A stretch of DNA of 64,000 nucleotides from Cryomorpha sp963836915. Lineage in GTDB: Bacteria > Bacteroidota > Bacteroidia > Flavobacteriales_D > Cryomorphaceae. The notes under the pieces are model-generated. The model saw nothing but the letters and a program-made list of their open reading frames with translations. It had not been told where the DNA came from and did no database searches. Both the position numbers and the translations under genes were made by a program. The DNA is taken from the NCBI GenBank assembly GCA_963836915.1, contig CAWILH010000002.1, forward strand, positions 4,030,001-4,094,000, written 5' to 3'. This document shows, piece by piece, positions 18,230 to 26,844 of this stretch (position 1 is its first letter; each line of letters starts with the position of its first letter).

Positions 18230-19252
18230 ATGCCCAAAGAGATCGAAATCACCGCTGCCCTTGCTGCTACCCGGCCTATTATCGATGTGCGGTCGCCTGG
18301 TGAGTTTTTATCGGGGCACATGGTCGGAGCGGTAAATATCCCCCTTTTCAGCAATGATGAACGCGCAGAAGTAGGCACCGTTTATAAGCAGCAATCGCGC
18401 GAGGCGGCCTTGGCGCTTGGTAGAACTTTGGTAGAGCCGAAATTACAAGGGTTTGTAGATGAATCTTTTAAGGTGTCGCCTTACGGCAAAGTGGTCGTAC
18501 ACTGTTGGCGCGGTGGGATGCGCAGCAAAGCCTTTGCTGATCACCTTACGGAAAATGGATTTGCGGAAGCCCAAGTGATCAGCGGCGGCTATAAGGCCTA
18601 CCGCGCCCATCTGCTGGAAGCATTCGCAAAAACCCATTCACTAAAGATTTTGGGAGGCTATACCGGAAGCGGAAAGACACCCGTTTTAGAAGAGCTGGCA
18701 AAAAATGGTCATCAGGTGGTCGACCTTGAAGGGCTGGCGCACCATAAGGGCTCCGCTTTCGGTGGAATAGACCAGGGCAGCCAGCCTACCGTTGAGCAAT
18801 TTGAGAATGATCTCTATGCCATTTGGCGGAAGCTAGATCCATCGAAACCAATATGGATCGAAGATGAAAGCCATAATATCGGCGCCGTTAGAATTCCCAT
18901 GAGCCTTTACACGGCAATGCGAAACGCACCGGTTTATTTCTTGGATATCCCCAAAGAAGCCCGCGCTAAAAAACTCGCTATCGAATATGGGAAAAGCAAG
19001 AATGAAGACTTGGGCGCCGCGATAAAGCGCATTGCCAAAAGGCTGGGTGGGCAAAATGAAAAAGAAGCATTGGCCTACCTTGAAAAAGGGGACTATTACG
19101 AAGTGGCCATGATCGCCTTGGGCTATTACGATAAATATTATTTGAAGGGGCTGAATAAGCGCAATGCGAACAAAGTAAGGCGTATTACGCTTTCATCTAC
19201 CGACCCAAAGCTGAATATTAAGGAACTCGAAAAACTAGAAATATGGAATTGA
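18230..19252 (+). CDS. mnmH: tRNA 2-selenouridine(34) synthase
   Basis: MnmH (SelU, YbbB), 340 residues. The N-terminal rhodanese domain carries the active-site motif HCWRGGMRSKAF near residue 87, and the C-terminal half has a P-loop (GGYTGSGKTPVLEEL). The enzyme replaces sulfur by selenium in 2-thiouridine at the tRNA wobble position, via geranylated tRNA, using selenophosphate. The downstream gene selD, overlapping by 10 bases, makes that selenophosphate, so the pair is a self-contained tRNA selenation operon. No selenocysteine genes (selA, selB, selC) are seen in the window. Confidence 0.95.
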   Translation: MPKEIEITAALAATRPIIDVRSPGEFLSGHMVGAVNIPLFSNDERAEVGTVYKQQSREAALALGRTLVEPKLQGFVDESFKVSPYGKVVVHCWRGGMRSKAFADHLTENGFAEAQVISGGYKAYRAHLLEAFAKTHSLKILGGYTGSGKTPVLEELAKNGHQVVDLEGLAHHKGSAFGGIDQGSQPTVEQFENDLYAIWRKLDPSKPIWIEDESHNIGAVRIPMSLYTAMRNAPVYFLDIPKEARAKKLAIEYGKSKNEDLGAAIKRIAKRLGGQNEKEALAYLEKGDYYEVAMIALGYYDKYYLKGLNKRNANKVRRITLSSTDPKLNIKELEKLEIWN

Positions 19253-20286
19253 AAATGGACGAAGTAAAACTCACTAAATATAGCCACGGCGCAGGCTGCG
19301 GCTGTAAGATAGCTCCTTCAGTGCTTTCTAAAATGCTAGAGAGCAGCAGTCCTCGTAATACCGATCCACGGCTATTGGTGGGTAATGAAAGTGCAGATGA
19401 TGCAGCAGTATTCGACCTTGGCGACGGCACGGCGGTGGTGAGCACCACTGATTTCTTTATGCCCATCGTAGACGATCCGTTTACTTTTGGCAAAATCGCC
19501 GCCACCAATGCCATAAGCGATATATACGCCATGGGCGGCACACCGTTGCTGGCCATCGCCATTCTCGGCTGGCCTATAAAACTGCTCGAACCCGAAGTGG
19601 CACGGCAAGTGCTGGAAGGCGGGCGCGCGGCCTGCCGTGATGCTGGGATTACTTTGGCTGGCGGACACAGCATCGACAGTCCGGAGCCTATTTTTGGGCT
19701 CGCCGTTACCGGCAAAGTGGAAATCGATAATTTGAAGCGCAACGATACCGCCAAGGAAGGCTGCAAGCTGTTCTTGACAAAGCCGCTCGGCGTAGGGGTG
19801 CTCACCACCGCCCAAAAACAGGGCAAACTTCAAGCTGCCGATGAAGATATCGCGCCCTTGTCTATGACCCAGCTCAACAGCATCGGCTTAGAACTGGCCA
19901 AGATCAAGGGTGTGAAGGCCATGACCGATGTAACTGGTTTCGGGCTCTTAGGTCACCTTACCGAAATGTGCCAAGGGAGCAAGCTCACCGCCGAAGTCGA
20001 ATTTGACAAGATCCCGGTCTTCGAACGGGCTGCACATTACATCGCAGAAGGCTGCATACCTGGCGGCACTCATCGAAACTGGGACAGCTATGGCCATGGT
20101 ATCAAGTTGAGACAGAAAAGCGACCGCCTTATACTTTGCGACCCACAGACCAGCGGCGGCCTGCTCATCGCCGTCGAGCCAGATGCAGCCGCCGAAGTAA
20201 AAAAGCTGTTGAATGAACATCACCTAAACTCAGAACCCTTTGGAAAACTTATGGCCAAGGAAGAAACTTTGATAAGGGTTATTTGA
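19243..20286 (+). CDS. selD: Selenide, water dikinase
   Basis: SelD (347 residues) makes selenophosphate from selenide and ATP. The N-terminal motif HGAGCGCKIAP supplies the catalytic cysteine (not selenocysteine) and lysine; the glycine-rich N-terminal domain has DDAAVFDLGDGTAVVSTTDFF and the C-terminal AIR-synthase-related domain has MTDVTGFGLLGHL and DPQTSGGLLIAV. Start at 19243 lies inside the end of mnmH; an in-frame ATG at 19255 is the alternative. Selenium is used here at least for tRNA modification. Confidence 0.96.
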   Translation: MELKMDEVKLTKYSHGAGCGCKIAPSVLSKMLESSSPRNTDPRLLVGNESADDAAVFDLGDGTAVVSTTDFFMPIVDDPFTFGKIAATNAISDIYAMGGTPLLAIAILGWPIKLLEPEVARQVLEGGRAACRDAGITLAGGHSIDSPEPIFGLAVTGKVEIDNLKRNDTAKEGCKLFLTKPLGVGVLTTAQKQGKLQAADEDIAPLSMTQLNSIGLELAKIKGVKAMTDVTGFGLLGHLTEMCQGSKLTAEVEFDKIPVFERAAHYIAEGCIPGGTHRNWDSYGHGIKLRQKSDRLILCDPQTSGGLLIAVEPDAAAEVKKLLNEHHLNSEPFGKLMAKEETLIRVI

Positions 20287-20397
20287 TAGCGTTTCGGTCT
20301 TTGGAAGGTGACCTGTAAACTTATTCCATGAGATGCCAAAATGCCTAAAACAAACATACCTGAAAGTCCCGACGCATCGGGAAACCAAACACCAAAA

Positions 20398-20802
20398 ATG
20401 TGGAAATGCCTTCGTTGCAAACGCAACTTTAAAATTACCAACCAGTCGCATACCTGCGTCGTGAAGGATATTGGAGAGCTTTTTATAGGCAAGCCTGATG
20501 AGCTCGTATTGGCATTTGATGCGATATTGAGAAATGTGGAAGACTGGGAGCCGAATACCTATGGAGCTTCCAAAAATGCTGTGGTTTTTACCAGTAAGAA
20601 GGCTTGGCTCATCATTAAGCCCATGAAGACGGAGCTCGACGTGAAATTCTACAGCGACTTAGAACTGGAATCCAACCAATTTCATAAAGTGGGCACTTGG
20701 GGTCGGAAATTTGCCTATCATCTTCGCATACGGCATGAAGATCAAGTAGATGAAGAATTCATACAATTGATCGGGGATGGTTATCGGTATTCACTTCGGT
20801 AG
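20398..20802 (+). CDS. DUF5655 family protein
   Basis: A 134-residue protein starting MWKCLRCKRNFKITNQSHTC, a short zinc-ribbon-like start with paired cysteines that is typical of DUF5655 proteins, followed by the DUF5655 body (VEDWEPNTYGASKNAVVFTS, AWLIIKPMKTELDVKFY). The function is unknown; the domain is often found with DNA-modifying or mobile-element proteins. The longer frame from 20341 adds an unlikely proline-rich leader, so the ATG at 20398 is preferred. Confidence 0.8.
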   Translation: MWKCLRCKRNFKITNQSHTCVVKDIGELFIGKPDELVLAFDAILRNVEDWEPNTYGASKNAVVFTSKKAWLIIKPMKTELDVKFYSDLELESNQFHKVGTWGRKFAYHLRIRHEDQVDEEFIQLIGDGYRYSLR

Positions 20803-20867
20803 TTTTTGGTGTCTGGCATCTTGAGCACGGCTTGTGCCAAACACTGAAAACTAAGAGCCCAATGCAT

Positions 20868-20875
20868 TACCTTTG
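20868..20875 (+). promoter_or_regulatory. -7 promoter element TACCTTTG for the ABC exporter operon
   Basis: A perfect TAnnTTTG match 22 bases before the ATG of the ATP-binding subunit. The leader between them is A-rich, as is usual for Bacteroidota ribosome binding without Shine-Dalgarno. Confidence 0.55.
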
Positions 20876-20897
20876 CCCTTCAAAAAAATAAACCAAC

Positions 20898-21827
20898 ATG
20901 CAGATTCTCAAAGTTGAGAACGTCACCAAGACTTACGCCAAGCATACTGCCCTTAACGATGTGAGCCTACAAGTGCCCAAGGGTAGCATCTACGGATTGC
21001 TCGGCCCCAATGGTGCCGGAAAAACTTCGCTCATTCGAATCATCAATCAGATCACTGGCCCCGACCAAGGTAGAATTCTCTTTAATGATGAGCCGCTCAG
21101 CTCCAAGCACATTGCCCGAATCGGTTACCTGCCCGAAGAGCGCGGCCTGTACAAGAAGATGAAAGTGGGAGAGCAGGCGCTCTACCTAGCCCAGCTTAAG
21201 GGAATGCCCAAAAAGGTGGCCGAAGACAAGATCAAGGTATGGTTCGACCGTTTTGATATCGCCACTTGGTGGGATAAAAAGGTAGACGACCTGTCGAAGG
21301 GAATGGCTCAAAAGGTACAGTTCATCACCACCGTGATGCACGAGCCGGAGTTCGTGATTCTCGACGAACCCTTCAGCGGCTTCGACCCCATAAATGCCAA
21401 CCTGATAAAGGGAGAGATCAAGCGGCTCTGTGATAACGGTACCACCATCATGCTCTCTACGCACAATATGGGCAGCGTTGAAGAAATCTGCACCCATATC
21501 GGCCTGATCAATAATGCGGTAAAGATGATCGAAGGGCCGGTTTCCGACATTCGCCATGCCTATAAAGACAATATCTATGACCTTGAGTTTCGGGGGGAGA
21601 TGCTCTCCATCACCAATGCCCTTTGGGTCAATTTTGAATTGGTAAAGCATTGGAAAGAAGGTGACATAATGACCGCTCGAGTAAAGCTTCTCAATAATTC
21701 CAGTGTGAATGATCTATTGGCCGCAGCCATAGCCGTGGTTAAAGTGGTAGCCGTAAATGAAGTAATACCTAGCATGAATGAAATCTTTATCAAAGTAGTT
21801 GAAAATAAATCAGATAGCGATGAATAA
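20898..21827 (+). CDS. ABC transporter ATP-binding protein, NatA-like
   Basis: A 309-residue ATPase: Walker A GPNGAGKTS (about residue 36), Q-loop region IGYLPEERGLYKKM, signature DLSKGMAQKVQ in place of LSGGQ, Walker B FVILDEPFSGFDP, H-loop STHN. A C-terminal DUF4162-like extension (about 230-309) is typical of NatA-type exporters. It pairs with the permease gene, which begins 8 bases before this gene ends. Substrate unknown; family members export sodium or other small solutes. Confidence 0.92.
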   Translation: MQILKVENVTKTYAKHTALNDVSLQVPKGSIYGLLGPNGAGKTSLIRIINQITGPDQGRILFNDEPLSSKHIARIGYLPEERGLYKKMKVGEQALYLAQLKGMPKKVAEDKIKVWFDRFDIATWWDKKVDDLSKGMAQKVQFITTVMHEPEFVILDEPFSGFDPINANLIKGEIKRLCDNGTTIMLSTHNMGSVEEICTHIGLINNAVKMIEGPVSDIRHAYKDNIYDLEFRGEMLSITNALWVNFELVKHWKEGDIMTARVKLLNNSSVNDLLAAAIAVVKVVAVNEVIPSMNEIFIKVVENKSDSDE

Positions 21828-23175
21828 GACCAAACTAATCATACGAAGGGAGTACCTGAGCCGCGTGAGCAAAAAGTCATTTATCATCATGACTTTTCTG
21901 GGGCCAGTTTTAATAGCGGGGCTTCTCAGTCTCGGTATTTATCTGGGCATCAGCGATGAAACGGTGTATAACGTGCTGGTGGTCGACCAGACGCCCGAAA
22001 TCGCAGAAGACAGCCTCGCCAATCCGCAATCGCTTTTCTGGAAAAAGCTCAAACCTACCTCGCAGGTGAAGTTTCAATACACCCATGACGGGTATTCCAA
22101 TGCAGAGTTTGATTCGAGCATGTATAATTTGATGCTCGTGCTGCGCGAAGATATCGTGACCTTTCCCGAGGCCGAACTAGTGTTCCGCAAGCTGCCGAGC
22201 ATGAAGGCGCGCAGCTATATAGAAAACGAAGTAGAGAAGATTATCGAAGATGAAAAGTTAAAGCTCAATTCCATCGATAAGCGCGTGTACGACAGCATCC
22301 GCACCGATCTCGAGATGATCTCTGTAGATGCCGAAGATGGGGGCACATCATTTAAGCAGGAGCAGGCCATGATCGGATTCGGCTTTGCCGTACTCATCTA
22401 TTTCTTCATTTTCCTTTACGGTGTGCAGGTTATGCGCGGCGTGATGGAAGAGAAGAGCAATAGGATCGTAGAGGTTATCATCTCATCTGTCCGTCCATTT
22501 CAGCTCATGATGGGCAAGATCGTAGGGATAGCGCTCGTGGGTCTCACCCAATTCTTACTCTGGGTCATACTCACCACCATTATTTTCACCGCAGTGTCAG
22601 GAGCTTTATTGCCCGATCTTACAGATCCTTCCAGCATCGAAGCACAGGTGCAGGTTACGGAAGGTGCCGCGCAAGAGATAAGCGAAGACCCTATGAATCA
22701 AGCCATGATAGGCGATGTGGCCGAGCTGATACTCTTTCGTGTCAACTGGCCGTTGATGATAGGGATGTTCCTATTTTATTTCCTCGGTGGCTACTTGCTT
22801 TTCGCTTCGCTATTCGCAGCAGTGGGTGCAGCCGTTGATAATGAGACAGATACGCAGCAGTTCATGATGCCTATTACGCTTCCGCTAATATTTGGGTTTA
22901 TCGTATCGGAGTTTGCCCTTACCAATCCGGAAGGCGCGGCTGTATTTTGGTTCTCACAGATTCCGCTTACGTCGCCCATCGTGATGATGGTGCGCGTGGC
23001 CATGGGCTTCGATTCAGGCAATGTATGGCAGCTCTTTCTTTCCATGGGCTTGCTCATCATAGGTTTCATAGGTGCCGTATGGATGGCCGGGAAAATCTAC
23101 CGCGTAGGAATATTGATGTATGGCAAGAAAGTGACCTATAAGGAACTATGGAAATGGCTCCGCTTTCAGGCTTGA
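21820..23175 (+). CDS. ABC transporter permease, NatB-like (ABC-2 family)
   Basis: A 451-residue inner-membrane permease: one N-terminal membrane helix (FIIMTFLGPVLIAGLLSLGIYL), a large extracytoplasmic domain of about 150 residues, then five or six helices in the C-terminal half. The cytoplasmic RGVMEEKSNRIVEVIISSVRP segment is the conserved coupling region of NatB-type permeases. The start at 21820 (MNKTKLIIRREYLSR) is preferred over 21799. Translation is probably coupled to the ATPase gene by the 8-base overlap. Confidence 0.9.
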   Translation: MNKTKLIIRREYLSRVSKKSFIIMTFLGPVLIAGLLSLGIYLGISDETVYNVLVVDQTPEIAEDSLANPQSLFWKKLKPTSQVKFQYTHDGYSNAEFDSSMYNLMLVLREDIVTFPEAELVFRKLPSMKARSYIENEVEKIIEDEKLKLNSIDKRVYDSIRTDLEMISVDAEDGGTSFKQEQAMIGFGFAVLIYFFIFLYGVQVMRGVMEEKSNRIVEVIISSVRPFQLMMGKIVGIALVGLTQFLLWVILTTIIFTAVSGALLPDLTDPSSIEAQVQVTEGAAQEISEDPMNQAMIGDVAELILFRVNWPLMIGMFLFYFLGGYLLFASLFAAVGAAVDNETDTQQFMMPITLPLIFGFIVSEFALTNPEGAAVFWFSQIPLTSPIVMMVRVAMGFDSGNVWQLFLSMGLLIIGFIGAVWMAGKIYRVGILMYGKKVTYKELWKWLRFQA

Positions 23176-23329
23176 TTGCTGATTGGTAAGGTGCTTGATG
23201 CTATATGCGCTCTTTCTAACGATTCGGGGCTGGCATTCCAGTCGTCGACCTGACGTTACTTCTGATGTGGTTCATATCAATTTCCATTCTTTTCAATTCC
23301 CGTCACGTAGAGTTGGCACGAAGGCTTAG

Positions 23330-24560
23330 GAATTGTAGCTGCGGAGTGGCCTTGACCCCGGGGGTCTCCAAGACCCGTGGGGTCTCAATCAAAAGCCTAG
23401 AAGCTATTTCCTTTAAGTGAAGCGCAATAATTGCTGTGGGCTACCGCAATACCCGTCACGTCGACCGCTTTTTGCGGTGCGTATGTAGTGGCACAAAGCC
23501 TTAGAAATTGTAGCTGCGTAGCGGGCTTGACCCCGGGGGTCTCCAAGACCCGTGGGGTCTCAATCAAAAGCCAAGAAGCTATTTCCTTAAAGTGATACCC
23601 AATAATTGCTTTGGGCTACCGCTTCGGGACTCGATACAACACCCGTCACGTCGACCGCTTTTTGCGGTGCGTATGTAGTTGCACAAAGCCTTAGAAATTG
23701 TAGCTGCGTAGCGGGCTTGACCCCGGGGGTCTCCAAGACCCGTGGGGTCTCAATCAAAAGGCAAGAAGCTATTTCCTTAAAGTGATACCCAATAATTGCT
23801 TTGGGCTACCGCTTCGGGACTCGATACAATTCCCGCCAGGCCCACCGCTTTTTGCGGTGCGTATGTAGTGGCACAAAGCCTTAGGAATTGTAGCTCCGGA
23901 GCGAGCTTGACCCCGGGGGTCTCCAAGACCCGTGGGGTCTCAATCAAAAGCCTAGAAGCTATTTCCTTCAAGTGATACCCAATAATTGCTGTGGGCTACC
24001 GCTTCGGGACTCGATACAATACCCGTCACGTCGACCGCTTTTTGCGGTGCGTATGTAGTTGCACAAAGCCTTAGGAACTGTAGCTGCGGAGCGGGCTTTA
24101 CCCCGGGGGTCTCCAAGACCCGTGGGGTCTCAATCAAAAGCCTAAAAGCTATTTCCTATAAGTCAAGCGCAACAATTGCTGTGGGCTACCGCTTCGGGAC
24201 TCGATACAATGCCCCGTCACGTCGACCGCTTTGTGCGTATGTAGTGGCACAAAGCCTAAGGAATTGTAGCTGCGGAGCGAGCTTGACCCCGGGGGTCTCC
24301 AAGACCCGTGGGGTCTCAATCAAAAGCCTAAAAGCTATTTCCTTTAAGTGAAGCGCAATAATTGCTGTGGGCTACCGCTTCGGGACTCGATACAATACCC
24401 GTCACGTCGACCGCTTTTTGTGGTGCGTATGTAGTGGCGCGAAGGCTTAGGAATTGTAGCTGCGGAGCGAGTTTGACCCCGGGGGTCTCCAAGACCCGTG
24501 GGGTCTAAATCAAAAGCCTAAAAGCTATTTCCTATGAGTGAAGCGCAATATCTGTTTTGG
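23330..24560. repeat. Seven tandem copies of a 190-bp intergenic repeat
   Basis: The gap 23176-24724 (1.55 kb) holds no gene but a degenerate tandem array. The anchor CCCCGGGGG occurs at 23356, 23531, 23721, 23911, 24101, 24287 and 24477: periods 175, 190, 190, 190, 186, 190. Each unit contains two strong hairpins (GACCCCGGGGGTC and AGACCC-GTG-GGGTCT) followed by CAATCAAAAGCC and a segment with GTCACGTCGACCGC. Open frames in both strands merely repeat the same peptide and are not genes. Copies differ by a few percent. Confidence 0.9.
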
Positions 24561-24724
24561 GCTGCCGCTCGCTTGTTGTAGATAATCACAAATCAAACGG
24601 CTAGAGTCCACATCAAATGAAGAAAGTCCACGTATTGCGTAAATACCCCAATTCCCACTAAAATATCAATAGTGCCCGATCCATCTGAATTGGTATATTT
24701 ACGCCGATTGGCAAAAAAAATAGA

Positions 24725-25660
24725 ATGCTAAAAGTTGGAATAATTGATCTTGGCACCAATACCTTCAATCTCCTCATCGCTGAGATAGATGATGCTGGTG
24801 GCTATAAGCCGCTTTACAGATCGAAAGTAGGGGTGAAGCTGGGCGAAGGGAGCTTTGCCAAAAATTACATCACCGAAGAAGCTATGGAGCGGGCTATGGT
24901 AGCACTTGATGCCCAGATCTCGGCCGTACAGAACCAATATTGCGACCGTATTTTGGCCTTTGCCACTTCGGCGGTGCGCAGTGCTACCAATGGTGATCAG
25001 TTCGTTCAAAAAGTATACGATAGGTTCAAAGTCAGAATCAAGGTAATAGACGGCGACCATGAAGCCAGTATGATCTTTCAAGGGGTGCAGTTGGCAGGAG
25101 CCCTCACTTCCGAGCCCGCACTTATCATGGATATCGGCGGCGGGAGTACAGAGTTCATTATCGCCAATGATGAAGAGATCATCTGGAAGGAAAGCTACGA
25201 AGTGGGCGTATCCCGCCTTCTGGAAAAGTTTGAGCCCGATGATCCGGTCACCTTTGATCAAATCACAGAGATAGAGTCTTTTTTAAGAAATAAAGTCACC
25301 GATCTTATCGAACACCTAAAATTGGAAAAGGTGGATACCCTTATCGGCTCTTCGGGTTCCTTTGATACCTTTTACGATGTGCTCGCAGCGCGTGAGGGCA
25401 AATACATTGAGAACCCCATAGAAAGCACTGGGGATTTCGATCTGGAAGACTTCAACGCCCTGCTCAATGAGATCATCGCCGCCGACGTACCTAAGCGGGA
25501 AGCCATGGAGGGCATGGTGCAGCTAAGGGTGAAGATGATCCCCATGTCGGCACTTTTCGTGCGAATGCTCATGCAGGCCATAGAATTTAAAGAAGTAAAG
25601 CTCTCGCGATATGCGCTGAAGGAAGGCGTGCTATTTGACGTATTAAAAGGTAATCTCTGA
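24725..25660 (+). CDS. Ppx/GppA family exopolyphosphatase
   Basis: A 311-residue member of the actin-like ATPase superfamily: phosphate-1 motif IIDLGTNTFNLLIAEI, LAFATSAVRSATNG, phosphate-2 motif IMDIGGGSTEFI, and the adenosine-region GSSGSFDT. Length (about 310) corresponds to the two-domain short form lacking the C-terminal HD domain of E. coli Ppx. It cleaves polyphosphate and/or pppGpp. Three bases separate it from the response regulator gene, with which it forms an operon; a TATATTTA element lies about 30 bases upstream. Confidence 0.9.
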   Translation: MLKVGIIDLGTNTFNLLIAEIDDAGGYKPLYRSKVGVKLGEGSFAKNYITEEAMERAMVALDAQISAVQNQYCDRILAFATSAVRSATNGDQFVQKVYDRFKVRIKVIDGDHEASMIFQGVQLAGALTSEPALIMDIGGGSTEFIIANDEEIIWKESYEVGVSRLLEKFEPDDPVTFDQITEIESFLRNKVTDLIEHLKLEKVDTLIGSSGSFDTFYDVLAAREGKYIENPIESTGDFDLEDFNALLNEIIAADVPKREAMEGMVQLRVKMIPMSALFVRMLMQAIEFKEVKLSRYALKEGVLFDVLKGNL

Positions 25661-25663
25661 TCC

Positions 25664-26833
25664 ATGCCCCACATCCTTATAATAGACGATGAGCGTAGCA
25701 TCCGCAACACGCTCAAGGAAATCCTGGAGTTCGAGAAGTTTTCGGTAGAGCTTGCCGAAGATGGCCCTTCAGGGCTCCAAAAGCTCAAGGACGGCACCTT
25801 CGACGTGGTGCTCTGCGACATAAAGATGCCCGCCATGGATGGGATGGAAGTGCTCCAAAACGCCATTGCGGCGGGGGTAGAAACGCCCATCGTGATGATC
25901 TCGGGACATGGAAATATTGAGACCGCCGTAGAAGCCATCAAGTATGGAGCGTATGATTTTATAGAAAAGCCGCTTGATCTCAACCGGACATTGGTCACCC
26001 TGCGCAATGCGCTCGACCGCTCTAATCTTGAAGAAGAGACCAAAACCCTTCGCAAGAAGATCAAGCAGATTAAGGGCTTTGACATCATAGGTGAGTCAAA
26101 AGCCATTGATGACATCAAGCAGATGATAGCCAAAGTGGCTCCCACCGATGCACGTGTATTGATAACCGGCCCCAACGGCACTGGCAAGGAGCTCGTGGCG
26201 CGCCAGCTGCATGAGCGCAGCACGCGCTCTAAGATGCCATTTGTAGAAGTAAACTGCGCAGCAATTCCTTCCGAACTAATTGAAAGCGAGCTTTTCGGGC
26301 ATGAGAAGGGTGCATTCACATCGGCCATAAAGCAGCGCAAGGGCAAGTTTGAGCAGGCCGATGGGGGTACGCTTTTCTTGGATGAGATTGGCGATATGAG
26401 TGCATCGGCTCAAGCCAAAGTGCTGCGGGCATTGCAAGAAAATAAGATAAGCCGTGTAGGCGGCGACAAAGAGATCAAGGTCAACGTACGCATACTTGCC
26501 GCCACCAATAAAGACTTGCGAAAGGAGATCGACGCAAGCAATTTTCGGGAAGACCTTTACCATCGCCTCAGCGTGATCCTTATACAAGTGCCTTCGCTAA
26601 ATGACCGCACCGACGATATCCCGATGCTGGCCGATCATTTTATGAAAATAATATGCGGGGAGCAGGGCATTGCTGCCAAAAGTTTCACCGAAGATGCTTA
26701 TAGCGCTTTGCAGGAAGTGAATTGGACGGGCAATATCCGCGAACTCCGAAACGTGGTAGAGCGGCTAATTATACTGGGTAGCCAGAAAATATCGGGTTCA
26801 GATGTAGCGGCCTATGCCAATCCTGGCAGGTAG
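25664..26833 (+). CDS. NtrC-like response regulator lacking the DNA-binding domain
   Basis: A 389-residue two-domain protein. The receiver domain has the acidic pair D8-D9, phosphoacceptor D52 (VVLCDIKMPAMDG) and the conserved lysine in IEKPLD. The AAA+ domain follows from about residue 140: Walker A GPNGTGKE, the L1 loop motif is GAFTSA rather than GAFTGA, Walker B GGTLFLDEIGDM, sensor regions and NIRELRNVVERLII. The protein stops shortly after, without the Fis-type helix-turn-helix expected near the C-terminus. It probably acts on sigma-54 RNA polymerase or, given the altered loop, in another way. Convergent with the helicase gene 11 bases downstream. Confidence 0.88.
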   Translation: MPHILIIDDERSIRNTLKEILEFEKFSVELAEDGPSGLQKLKDGTFDVVLCDIKMPAMDGMEVLQNAIAAGVETPIVMISGHGNIETAVEAIKYGAYDFIEKPLDLNRTLVTLRNALDRSNLEEETKTLRKKIKQIKGFDIIGESKAIDDIKQMIAKVAPTDARVLITGPNGTGKELVARQLHERSTRSKMPFVEVNCAAIPSELIESELFGHEKGAFTSAIKQRKGKFEQADGGTLFLDEIGDMSASAQAKVLRALQENKISRVGGDKEIKVNVRILAATNKDLRKEIDASNFREDLYHRLSVILIQVPSLNDRTDDIPMLADHFMKIICGEQGIAAKSFTEDAYSALQEVNWTGNIRELRNVVERLIILGSQKISGSDVAAYANPGR

Positions 26834-26844
26834 GCGGCGCGCGG

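Noticed and set aside
23777..24351. Open frames on both strands encoding near-identical peptides of 60-120 residues
   Set aside because: They are shadows of the 190-bp DNA repeat; both strands and several frames are open because the unit contains few stops, and no start signal or family is seen.
23330..24560. CRISPR array
   Set aside because: The unit is 190 bp with near-identical sequence throughout, without short repeats alternating with unique spacers, and no cas genes are present.
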